Part shown: positions 40,300 to 51,500 of the stretch, one piece after another
Position numbering within the stretch: the stretch's first letter is position 1
How the letters are laid out: every line of letters begins with the position of its first letter
NCBI RefSeq assembly: GCF_000189635.1
Contig: NW_002476204.1
Coordinates: forward strand, 62,001 to 126,000
From: Tetrahymena thermophila SB210
Lineage: Eukaryota > Ciliophora > Oligohymenophorea > Hymenostomatida > Tetrahymenidae
Direction: 5' to 3'
Length of the DNA stretch: 64,000 nt
The notes under the pieces: model-generated
The model's input: the letters and a program-made list of their open reading frames with translations, nothing else
The model's database searches: none
Told to the model about the DNA's origin: nothing
Program-made: the position numbers and the translations under genes

Positions 40300-40495
40300 T
40301 TTTTTACAATAGATATTTTAAAAGTAAATAAAAATAGAATTAGTTTTTTTTATAAATTTAAAGTAGCAATATTAATATTTAGTATTGATAAGAATTAACT
40401 TTCAAAAATATAAAATTAAGTCAATTTATGATTTCAAAATTAAAAGAGAAAAAAGTTTTTTACTTAAATATGAGACTTACCAAAATAAATTTCAA
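40300..40495 (+). repeat. dispersed duplicated spacer block, copy 2
   Basis: Second copy of the block at 37965-38165; see there. It lies just 3' of the gene at 40841-41920. Confidence 0.75.
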
Positions 40496-40514
40496 ATTTT
40501 TCATTTTTATGTTG

Positions 40515-43500
40515 GTATATCGAAATCGATTTATTTATAAATGAATCTTATTGTAATATGCATTTTGAATTTTTAGTTTGTATTGTTTGAGTGATAGAAA
40601 AAGTAAATAATAGAATAATAAAATATATTTTTGATGCAAATACACTGATTTTAATTAGAAAATAATAAATAAGGTTAGTTTATAATATTATTGCTTTTTA
40701 TAATTGGTAAAAAAATGAAAAATATTATTTTAATAAGAAATGAAAATTATGGTAATTTAATATTTCGCTCTATATTCATTTAATTACAAACAAGAAATAA
40801 AGAAAACACACTGATGTTTTTTATTTATTATTAGTTCCTTTCATTAGAATAGATATGTCTTGTTCGCAATTAGTCTTGAGACATGTAGGAGTTTGCATAA
40901 TAAATCTGAGTAATTGAGTATTTCATTTTTTTAATAGAATTTTGTATATTTAAATTTTATATAATATTGATTTTTAATAAATTTAACTGGATAAATGGGA
41001 TTTATGAAGGAAAAATTTTTTAATTATAAAAGGGATTCCATAAATTCCAATATATCTGTTAAATTAAAACTTGCAATTATACAAATTTTGCTTGACTTAG
41101 TGACATCCCTTAATAAATAAAAGTTGGAAAAAGTGTTGGGTTAATCACTTAGCATAGCTAAAAGAAGTATTATTGCTCGTTTATATAATTTAAATTTTCA
41201 ATAGAGATTTTATTAGTTTTCTAAAATTAATCCTTAAAATTTACAGCTACCGTACTTAGAGTCGTTGATACTGCAAAAAACTTTACATATTTTGTTCAAG
41301 ATTTCTTAATCAATTTATTTTAGATGATCAAGAAATCCTATTTAATATTAAGATTCCTGAGAGGTATTCATCAGGTAAAATAATACAATAGCCTTACAAA
41401 TATTAAATTTTACATCCTCCTTTAAGTTGTAGCTAAACATATTAAGTTGCTAAAAAAAATCATCCTTTTCTTTTTAGGTTTAAGGATATGAAATATCAAA
41501 ATAATAAGCTTCTAAATCATTTACAAAGCTTTTAATCTGCTCATATATTCCAGATTCAATATTAGATATAGCTTCTCCAAACTCGTTTTTAAACTCCAAG
41601 CAAAATAGTTACCACAATTTGCTTTTATAAAACCCAAGAATAATCTCAGCTTTAGAGCTATTTTCAATAATAAGCTCTTCATTATTGTCTGTTTTTGAGT
41701 TTTGTTTTTTTGTCATTGGTCTTCCAGGTTCTCTCTCGAGTTTGTTGAAAACCAAACTCTTTCTTTAACACTCAGGATGCTTTATACGTATATGGTTGAA
41801 TAAAGAACTCTCTAATGAGTACTTTTTACCACAGTTAGAGTATTTACACCACCAGTTAAGTTGCTTTTCTACTTTTTAGTTCTTATCTGCTCTTTATTTT
41901 TATTAATTATCTTTTTTCATTAAGATTTTTTTTTAATTAAAAATAATTAATATTTTTTTATACCTAAATATTCCTCCTTAATTTTTATTTAATTAAAAAT
42001 AAAACAATTTTATTCTTTATTTATTTAAAAGAACACTTAATAGTATTTCAAAATAAAATATTTTTTTTTAACTAGATAAACTAAGTTAATCTATAATAAT
42101 ATAGCTATCTTTGAAACAATTTTAATTTATTTTGGGCTTTCAATAATTCCTTTGCTTCATTAATTAATTATATCATATGCTAAATTCTTTATTTCTATCA
42201 AAAAAACCATATTTTTATAAAATAAGAAACTTACTAGATAAATAGATTTTTTTGAAATTACATTCTTTACTTATAAAAGCGTCTAATTATTTCAATTAAA
42301 ATATATAATTTTTAGAATAGATAATAGAATACCCTAAATTAAATTTATATTGATTTAATATAAGGTAAAGGTTCATTTATAAAGGCCACCTCAATTTCAG
42401 TTTATACATCTCACTTATTGGCTTTTTTTTTCAGATTTTTAACATTGAAAATTAATAAAAAAATTCTAAATGCGTAGTAGTTATAATATATAATAGGTTA
42501 ATGTTATAATCAATTAAATTATAAAAACGATTAAATTGATATAAAACAAGGATTTATCTAATTAAAGCCTCTATTACAGTTTATAATAATTTTAGAGTTG
42601 TATCTATTATATATGCTTTAATGTAGACTAAATTATTGTATTTTATCTTTTAAAAACCAATTAAAAAAGTAAGGATTTTATAATATTTAAAGAAATACTT
42701 TTAATTTTTCTATTTTAATTTGCAAAAAAATTAAATTATTTTAAATTTTATGAATAAACAAAACATATGAAGATCATATTAATTTAAGTGGATTAATATT
42801 TATAAAATAAAAAATTATTAAAACTCTTTTATGTTAAGAAATATTCATTTTGATATTAATTCATAAATTTTTCATTAAATAGCTAAAATAAATTTTTTAT
42901 CTAATTTTCAATTTAATGATTTTTGATTTTTTCAGCAAATTTTTGGAATGTGCTTTGATATATTTAGAATTATTTAAACTGTAAGCCTTTATAATCAAAG
43001 AGATGATGATAATTTATTATTAAACAATTTAGTTACAATTTTAGAGTTTTAATTATTTTAAGTATATTTTTTTTTCAAAATGTAATATTAAAGAAGGTAA
43101 GATATTTAGTTGTAAAACTTAATTATTTTTGTTAATAAATAAAAATTTTCAGTTTTTTTCAATTCTAAGGAAACATAAACAAACTTGATTTTAAATAAAA
43201 TTTATGAATTATATCTGTTTGTTGATGTTAGTACTATTAGATCATTTTTATGCACAGTTTTTTATTTATTATTTATACTATATTAAAATTAAATTTAAAA
43301 TACCACTTTATTTTAACATCTTAAATAAAATAACTTTGTATTAATTAAAGTTATTTATGAAAATAAAAAATTGAATATTCTTTTACTTTAATAAAAGTAT
43401 TTTTTTCTTAGTATGTAATTATTGAAGCCTATTTATTTTAATGCTATAAACCATTTAAATATACATATCTACTTATTCTTTCTATTTGGTTATTTTACTA

Positions 43501-44060
43501 TTTTATTTTATTCTATTTCTTATTTTCTTGAAAATCAAATCCCTAAATCCATTATAATTTTACATTTTTATATATTTAAGATTTATTTTACACTTCCATG
43601 TGAGCATTCAGCTTAAGTATCTTTTTCTTTTAACGTCTTTTCTAAAACATGTTTAAAATCATAAGAATCACTTCTTCATCTAGATATTTTAAAGAATAAT
43701 AACTATAATTTTAAGTGTGAATTTAATTTTTATTTAACCTGAAATATCTAGTTATCTAGCTAAGAATTTAATTGAGTATATCTTTTATTATTTATTAAAA
43801 TTTATTCTATAAAATTCTCATCAATCGCACAATGGAAAATGTATTTGCATATATTTTATTTATGCAATCATAAAAAATATAAGTTTAGGATGTAATAATT
43901 TTTTAGATTTGCCCCAAGAGTCACTAATTTTTAGAGTAAAACTGGCCATTATATTCAAAAATATTCTTGCTAAAAATTTATTGAACTTTACAAATAAGGT
44001 TATTTTATTTAATTATTTTTGAAATTTTAAATTGATAAAATTTTGATATTTTAAATTTTA
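40515..44060. repeat. segmental duplication, unit 1
   Basis: This unit and 44590-47740 are copies in the same orientation. Matching points: 40517 with 44590 (ATCGAAATCGATTTATTTA), 41118 with 45186 (AAAAGTTGGAAAAAGTGTTG), 42072 with 46145, 43420 with 47104 and 44010 with 47690. The offset is about 4.07 kb in the first half and about 3.68 kb in the second. Unit 1 holds about 400 bases (roughly 42900-43330) that unit 2 lacks or has lost. Each unit carries one zinc-finger gene on the minus strand. Confidence 0.85.
40841..41920 (-). CDS. C2H2 zinc-finger protein, full-length family copy D
   Basis: Single exon, 359 residues. One canonical finger, WWCKYSNCGKKYSLESSLF then NHIRIKHPE: C25, C30, H43 and H48 (CX4CX12HX4H). 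An EPGRPMTKK AT-hook-like core lies near 64-72. A helical domain follows (FYKSKLWQLFCLEFKNEF, then ICKAIVLFYLMN, then ICKVFCSIND, up to about 235). A further ~115-residue C-terminal region then begins INEQQYFFLAMLSDQPN and includes LTDILEFMESLLQLKN. This last region is missing from the neighbouring copy E because of frame changes. A single finger plus GRP core suggests a nuclear DNA-binding role, inferred. There are no introns. It shares long flanking homology with copies C and E. Confidence 0.85.
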
Positions 44061-44200
44061 AATAAATTTTATCATCACAATTATTATGATTTTATTTTAA
44101 AATGGCCATGCTATGATATTTATTTATTTAATAATAAACTGAATTTAAAAAATGTTTTATTATTTTAGTTATTTTTTATTTTACAATATTAAATTATGTT
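42000..44200. other. duplicated A/T-rich spacer, coding status unclear
   Basis: Between two zinc-finger copies. The most gene-like part is a minus-strand frame without TGA from about 43900 down to about 43250 (containing YSLKYLDEEVILMILNMF and LNAHMEVQNKSQIYKN). It has no clear start, no motif and no known family. The corresponding segment in the second unit (about 47590-47090) keeps the same frame for ~140 codons and then meets TGA. Chance is a real possibility, because only TGA stops translation here. Confidence 0.4.
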
Positions 44201-44209
44201 TGTTTTTCT

Positions 44210-44515
44210 CATTTTTAAATTTTTAGTAGATTTAAAAATTAATTTTTTCTTTCTTTAATTTACAATTTTATAATAAGAAAAGTATAATAAGAGAATGAAT
44301 TATTTTATATATTTTTTTGCTTAAAAACTAGTTAATCTAACTTTCTTTAATTTTAAGTGATCCTTCAAATTACAAATTATAAAATAATATTAATAAAAAT
44401 TTTATTATATAAATAAATACTGGTAATTGCGAAAATAAAAATATTTTAAAGATGTCTATGAAAATTTATGATATTGTATTATTCAATACTATCTGTGAAA
44501 TATATCTCATCTTTT
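44210..44515 (+). repeat. dispersed duplicated spacer block, copy 2
   Basis: Second copy of the block at 38690-38990. It lies between unit 1 and unit 2 of the segmental duplication. Confidence 0.75.
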
Positions 44516-44589
44516 TTCAATTTATGTAAGTTATTTGAGTTTTATTTTAAATAAAATAATGATAATTATAAATAATTAATATTTAATGG

Positions 44590-47500
44590 TATATCGAAAT
44601 CGATTTATTTAAAAATGAATCTTATCGTAATATGCATTTTGATTTTTAGTTTGTATTGTTTGAGTGATATAAAAAGTAAATAATAGAATAATAAAATTAT
44701 TTTTGTAAACAAATACACTGATTTTTAAAAATAGAAAATAACAAATAAGGCTAGTTTATAATATTATTTCTTTTTATAATTGGTAAAAAAATGAAAAATA
44801 TTATTTTACTAAGAATTCAAAATTCTGGTCATTTAAATTTTAGCTCTATATTTATTTAATTTTAATATCTAAGAAATAAAGAAAACACATTGAAATTTTT
44901 TATTTATTATTAGTTCCTTTCATTAGAATTGATATGTCTTGTTAGCCATTAGTTTAGAGAAATGTAGGAGTTTGCATTATAAATCCGAGTATCAATTGGG
45001 TATTTCATTTTTTGAATAGAATTTTGTATATTTGAATATAATATAATATTGATTAATTAATAAATTTAACTGGATAAATAGGATTTATGAAGGAAAAATT
45101 TTTAATTATAAAAGGGATTCCATAAATTCCTATATATCTGTTAAATTATTTACCAAATTTTGCTTGACTTAGTGACGTCCCTTAATAAATAAAAGTTGGA
45201 AAAAGTGTTGGGTTAATCACTTAGCATAGCTAAAAGTAGTATCCTTGTTCATTTAAATAATTTGAATTTTCAATAGAGATTTTATTAGTTTTCTAAAATG
45301 AATCCTTAAAATTTACAGCTACCGTACTTAGAGTCGTTGATATTGCAAAAAACTTTACAGACTTTGTTCAATATTTCTTAATCAATTTGTTTCAGATGAT
45401 CAATAAATCCTATTTAATATTAGGATTCCTTAGACGTATTCATTAGGTAAAATAATACAATAGCCTTACAAATTTTAAATCTTACATCCTCTTTTAAGTT
45501 GTAGCTAAACATATTCAGTTACTAAAAGAAATCATCCTTTTCTTTTTAGGTTTAAGGATATGATATATCTAAATAATAGGCTTCTAAATCATTTACAAAG
45601 TTTTTAATCTGCTCATATAAGCCTATACCACATTCAATATTAGATGTATCTTCTCCAAAGTCATTTTTAAACTCCAAGCAAAATAGTTACCACAATTTGT
45701 TTTTATAAAACCCAAGAATAATCTCAGCTTTAGAGCTATTTTCAATCATAAGCTCTTCATTATTATCTATTTTTGAGCTTTGTTTTTTTGTCATTGGCCT
45801 TCCAGGTTCTCTCTCGAGTTTGTTGAAAACCAAACTTTTTCTTTAACATTCTGGATGCTTTATACGTATGTGGTTAAATAAAGAACTCTCTAATGAGTAC
45901 TTTTTGCCACAGTTTGTGTATTTACACCACCAGTTAAGTTGCTTTTCTACCCTTTAGTTCTCTTGCTTATCTATTCTTTATTTTTATTAATTATCTTTTT
46001 TCATTAAGATTTTTTTTTAATTTAAAATAATTAATATTTTTTTATACCTAAATATTCCTCCTTAATTTTTATTTAACTAAAAATAAAACAATTGTATTCT
46101 TTATCTACACTTTATATTATTTAAAAATAAAATATTTTTTTTTAACTAGATAAACTAAGTTAATCTATAGTAATATAACCATCTTTGAAACAATTTTAAT
46201 TTATTTTGGGCTTTCAATAATTCCATTGCTTAATTAGTTAATTACATCTTATGCTAAATTCTTTATTTCTATCAAAAAAACCATATTTTTATAAAATAAG
46301 AAACTCACTTGATAAAAAGATTTTTTTGAAATTCCATTCTTTATTTATTATAGCATCTAATTATTTCAATAAAAAATATAATTTTTAGAATAGATAATAG
46401 AATATTAAATTTATTGATTTAATATACGGTAAAGGTTCATTAATAAAGACCACCTCAATTTCAGTTTATACATCTCACTTATTGGCTTTAATCCAGTAAT
46501 TTTTTTGTTCAAAAAAAAATAAGAGATTAAATTAAAAGGAAGGAAGGAAGGTATTTATTTATTTTCAAATTTTGTAAAAAATTAAAATTTCTTTATAATA
46601 TATAATAAGTTAATGTTATAATCAATAAAATTATAAAAACGATTAAATAGATATAAAACAAGGATTTATCTAATTAAAGCCTCTATTACAGATTAAAAAT
46701 AATTTTAGAGTTGTAGCTATTATATATGCTTTAATATAGACTAAATTATAAAAACAAATTAAAAATATAAGGATTTTATAAAATTTAAAGAAATACTTTT
46801 AATTTTTCTAAATTAATTTGCAAAAAAATTAAATAATTTTAAATTTTATTAATAAACAAAATTTATGAAGATCATATTAATTTAAGATGATTAATATTTA
46901 TAAAATCAAAAATTATTAAAATTCTTTTATGTTAAGAAATATTCATAATAATATTAATTCTTAAATTTTTCATTAAATAGCTAAAATAAATATTTTTATC
47001 TATACTTTAATAAAATAGCTTTGTATTAATTAAAGTTATCTATGAAAATAAAAAATTGAATATTCTTTTATTTTAATAAAAGTGTTTTTTTCTAACATGT
47101 AATTATTGAAGCCTATTTATTTTAATGTTATAAATCATTTAAATATATATATCTACTTATTCTTTCTATTTGATTATTTTACTATTTTATTTTATTCTAT
47201 TTCTTATTTTCTTGAAAATCAAATCCCTAAATCCATTAAAATTTTTCATTTTTATATATTTAAGATTTATTTTACACTTCCATGTGAGCATTCAGCTTAA
47301 ATATCTTTTTCTTTTAAAAAATTTTCTAAAAAATGATTAAAATCATAAGAATCACTTCTTTATCTAGATATTTTAAAGAATAATAACCATAATTTTAAGT
47401 GTGAATTTAATTTTTATTTGTCCTGAAATATCTAGTTAGCTAGCTAAGAATATAATTGAGTATATCTTTTATTATTTATTAAAATTTATTCTAAAAAATT

Positions 47501-47740
47501 CTAATCAATCACACAATGAAAAATGAATTCGCATGTATTTGAATAATGCAATGATAGAAAATATAAGTTTAGGATATAATAGTTTTTTAGATTTGCCTTA
47601 AGAGTTACTAATTTTTCGAGTAAAACTGATCATTATATTCAAAAATATTCTTGCTAAAAATTTATTGGACATACAAATAAGGTTATTTTATTTAATTATT
47701 TTTGAAATTTTAAATTGATAAAATTTTGAAATTTTTAATT
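44590..47740. repeat. segmental duplication, unit 2
   Basis: Second copy of 40515-44060, same orientation, carrying zinc-finger copy E. It also contains a small GGAAGGAAGG run and extra bases near 46495-46580 that unit 1 lacks. Similarity ends near 47740, where ordinary A/T spacer begins. Confidence 0.85.
45270..46004 (-). CDS. C2H2 zinc-finger protein, C-terminally shortened family copy E
   Basis: Single exon, 244 residues, very similar to copy D through the finger (WWCKYTNCGKKYSLESSLF then NHIRIKHPE; C25, C30, H43, H48), the EPGRPMTKK core and the helical domain (IRFKICKAIVLFYLMN-type block, VCKVFCNIND). It ends at TGA about 10 codons after the SKYGSCKF phrase. Copy D has one base fewer in a T run there (AGTTTCT against AGTTTTCT on the plus strand) and reads on for another ~115 residues. 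The rest of the C-terminal region is present downstream in copy E but in shifted frames. Either E makes a short protein that keeps the finger and helical domain, or it is at an early stage of decay. Confidence 0.75.
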
Positions 47741-48577
47741 TTAATTTACAACTTATCGCCTAATAAATAAATAAATTTATAAAATAAATACTTTTTTTAT
47801 AATTTCATTTTTTTTTCCAATTAATAGAATACAATTAAAAAAAATAAAAAATTTGCTTAATTTTTAGTGTAATAAATTAAAATACTATTTAGTTAAAAAT
47901 AATTATATCAAAAAATGTTTTTTAAAGTATTTTAATAATAAAGATATTTATTTTATAAAATAAATTATGTTTGATTAAAATATATTTTTTATTAGTAAAA
48001 TGAAATATTTATTTAATATTTGCTAAAATAAATAAAAAGCAAGTTTATAAAATTGTCTGCCCATGTTATTTCATATTTAGAAAAAGGATCATTCTAAATT
48101 ATCAAAATTAATGGACTAAACAATTTTTAAATGAAGTCAAAAAAAATGTACATTAATTTTACTATCAAAGTGTATGAAGAAATGCTTGGCAGATATAAAA
48201 TAATTGAATGTAAAAACGAGCGCTCAAAAAAATTGCATTAAGAAAAACGGTTTACGAGTAAAAAATAACAAAAATGGATTATAAGTAATCTATTACTAAT
48301 TCATTAAAAAACAAGGGTTTTTAAAAACTTGCTTATATAAATAAGAAGATCTACCAATATAAACTTGAATGAAAACTTTGCAAAGTTTATTCATTCATAT
48401 TATATATATTTCTTGGTTTATTGATTTTTTGATAATTAACTAAACAACAATCAACGCTTTGTTTCTATTCATTAGACAAATAATAACAAAAAAGTGAAAA
48501 AAAATCCAAAAATACTATATAAGTATACAAATCTTTTTACACATAACTGGTATTAAAAAGAGTATTTCAAAGTGGTA
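47741..48577. other. A/T-rich spacer upstream of the large secreted-protein gene
   Basis: No gene is seen. It begins where the segmental duplication ends and should hold the promoter of the gene starting at 48578. Confidence 0.55.
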
Positions 48578-51500
48578 ATGTATAAACCCCGCAAAGGGCA
48601 TCAACAGTTTTTCTGGTTGAGCGCCTTCTTAGTTAATATCCTTTTGATATCTCTTTTGGTCGGACAAGCTAATGCTAGTAATATTCTAAACATTATTAAT
48701 TATATATCACTATTATTAAACATTATTTTTGTTAGTATTAATTTGCAAAAAATAAATAAATATAAATTAATCTACTTTTTTATAAATACTTAGAAGGTTT
48801 ACAAGGTACATTTTAAAGTCTTTAAAAATGAATAGAAGATATATTATATTTAATGCTTGTGTTTGACATTTATAATTTATAATTTTATTTTTAATATTAG
48901 ATTTGATAGTTTCATCATAGAAATTTAAAGATTAAGCAACAATAGATAACAGGATAGAAGATTAAGTATATTAAAGAGATCCTTCTTTGAATTTATAAAA
49001 TCAAAATAAAATAAACTTAATTTAGACCAAGAGTAATCCATTTTCTAGCAGAATATTAAGCGAATAGATCGTTTCTGATAATAAAATTCAAAAAGATTAA
49101 TACTAATAAGAAGAATTGTCAAATAAAAACTAATATTCAGATGAATAAAAAACATCACCGGATGGTGATTAAAGTGCTGATAATATCAATTTACTATAAA
49201 AAGAAAGCACTCCATTATCAAGGCTAAGAATGAGTATGTAAAAATAAAATCAATAAAATGACGTACTTTTGTAAACAGGTGAGAAATTGCAAATAGATAT
49301 TCCTGATGTTATTCCTTTGACTGAAACGGCCTTTACTTTTTAAGATAACAAAATTATTCAACCTGATCAACAATTACTTAAAACGATATAGTAAAATTTA
49401 TAATAATAAGAAAGCTCCTCATAGAAAATCGAAAATTAATATTAGTCTCTTTCAGATGAATTCGAAAAGTTAAAATAAGAAGAAGAATAAAAGAAGAAAA
49501 AGGATGATTACCTTTAGCAATTACATCAGTCTTTGAATTTAGATAAAACTGGTAACTCATTCTATTCGATAGATGATGATGTCAAAAAAGTAATTAAACC
49601 CTAACTCTTAAACGATGTTGTTTCCCAAAACAAGCAGCACGGAACTGATAATACTCTTATGAGATTGTAAGAGGAATAAAGAAAAAGAGAATATGAAGCA
49701 TTCTTGAAAAATTAGAAATCAATGGAAGAGGAAAAAATAAGGGCTGATAAGATAAAAGAAAAGCTTATGCTCGAAGCTCAAAAAGAAAAAGAATAAATAT
49801 AAGCTAGAAGAAAACAAATTGAAGAAGAACAGTAAAGAAAGAGAGAAGAAGAGAGAAGAATTTAGTTAGAAGAAGAAGCTTAGAGGTTAGCTGAATAATA
49901 AGAGCAAGAACGACTAAGAGTAGAAGCTGAAAGATAGGCTGAAATTGCAAAGTAAGAAGAAGCTGAGCGTGTTAGATAACATATTGCAGAACTTGAAGCC
50001 TAGCATGCTGCTGAGTTGGAAGAGGAAGAGAGACAAGAGGCCCAAAGACTTGCTGAAGAATAAAGAATAAAATAAGAGGAGGAGTAAAGAGCTTATTAGG
50101 AATAAGAACAATAAAGAATTGAAGCTGAAAGATAACAAGAGTTAAAAGTTTAGGAATAGATGAGACAAGAAGAGGAAGAAAGAAGAAAGAAAGAAGAAGA
50201 ACTTAGAAAATAAGAGCAGGAAGCTATTAGACAATAATAAATCGAAGAGGCTGAGTATAAAAGATAACAAGAGATATATGAGAAAGAGCAATAAAGGCTA
50301 GAGGAAGAGAAAAAAAGACTTGATGAAGAACAAAAGAGATTAGAACAAGAAGAATAATAGAAAGATAACCAACTCTTCATGACTGTTAAAAACTCTGCAT
50401 AAAAAGAATAGTAAGTTGCTGACTCTATTGACTAAATTTATTACATAGACCCAAATATGTATGATGAAGACTCTGAAGAATAAGAGTAGAATTTGGAAAC
50501 ACAGTTTGAAAATGATGAAGGAGATAATTATTCTAGCTAAAATATTATAACTCAAGATGCATAACAAACTTCTTTCACAGCAAATCAAAATAAATAAACT
50601 CTTGATACCGTTAATTAAAACACTGATTCATCTAATGAGCAGTCTTTGAAAGATATTGAAGATAGAAAACGTTAATAACTTAGAGAATAAAAGGAGTTAG
50701 CTAAAAGAGCCAAGGAAAGCTAAACCACATTTACTTCTACAGCTAATGAAAATACAGGATCATAAAGCAATTAAGCATAATAAAATAAAAGTAATAATGA
50801 TACTATTCCATAAGAAAGTACTCAATAGCAAGTCATTAAGGTTTAAGACTAAAGTTAAATTTCTAATAACGATGGAAATGGTGCCTCAAATACTGAAACA
50901 TTTGAAGTACAAAAGAAAGTTGAAAGTTCAAATGATGCTTCATAAGTCTAAAATACATAAGAAGATTAAAATCAAACTATCGATAATAGCTTATATGATT
51001 CTGATGAATATATTACTTAAGTAGATGAATTTGGAAAAGAATATAAATTCAAGAGAGCTAAAGAAAGAATTCCATTAGTGCTCCCAGGAGGAGAGACTAG
51101 CGATAACTCTGTAAATTACTCTTTGGCTGGTATGAAGTTGTAGACCAAAATAGTTTAAGAGAGTGGACACCATTTAGATAAAAATTCAATTAAAGAATAG
51201 AGAGAAAAAGCAGAGAAATTTTAATTTATTGCTTCAAAGACAAGAAGTTCTTAGGTAACTCCCAAAGGAGATAAAATTGAAAATAAAGACAATGGCTCAT
51301 CCAATAAATAGTTTACTAACACTCCAATTGATAGTTCAACACTAGCTACCAATGTTGCTATTCTTTGTAATGACAAAAACAAACTCGTATAATGATTTTA
51401 ATTTTATTTTATAAAGATTTTTAATTAATATTCGATTTATTTTGTTATTTAGGCCTCAAAGTCTGTTTAGCATGTTTGCGAACTTTGCGAAGTTGGAGAA

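Noticed and set aside
43422-43616. 64-residue hydrophobic frame present again at 47106-47300
   Set aside because: The two copies exist because of the segmental duplication; the frame is A/T-rich without codon bias and ends at TAG/TAA-type stops that this organism reads as Gln.
37000-48000. Possibility that the repeated zinc-finger zone is a transposon
   Set aside because: No terminal inverted repeats, target-site duplications, transposase or reverse transcriptase is seen; the repeated units differ in their ends and look like segmental duplication.
48572-48793. 73-residue frame reading straight through from the signal peptide
   Set aside because: It runs into an A/T-rich intron with GT-AG ends; splicing connects the signal peptide to the large downstream exons in phase.
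49378-50588. Ser/Leu/Phe-rich antisense frames
   Set aside because: Antisense to the Glu/Arg/Gln coiled coil of the large secreted-protein gene.
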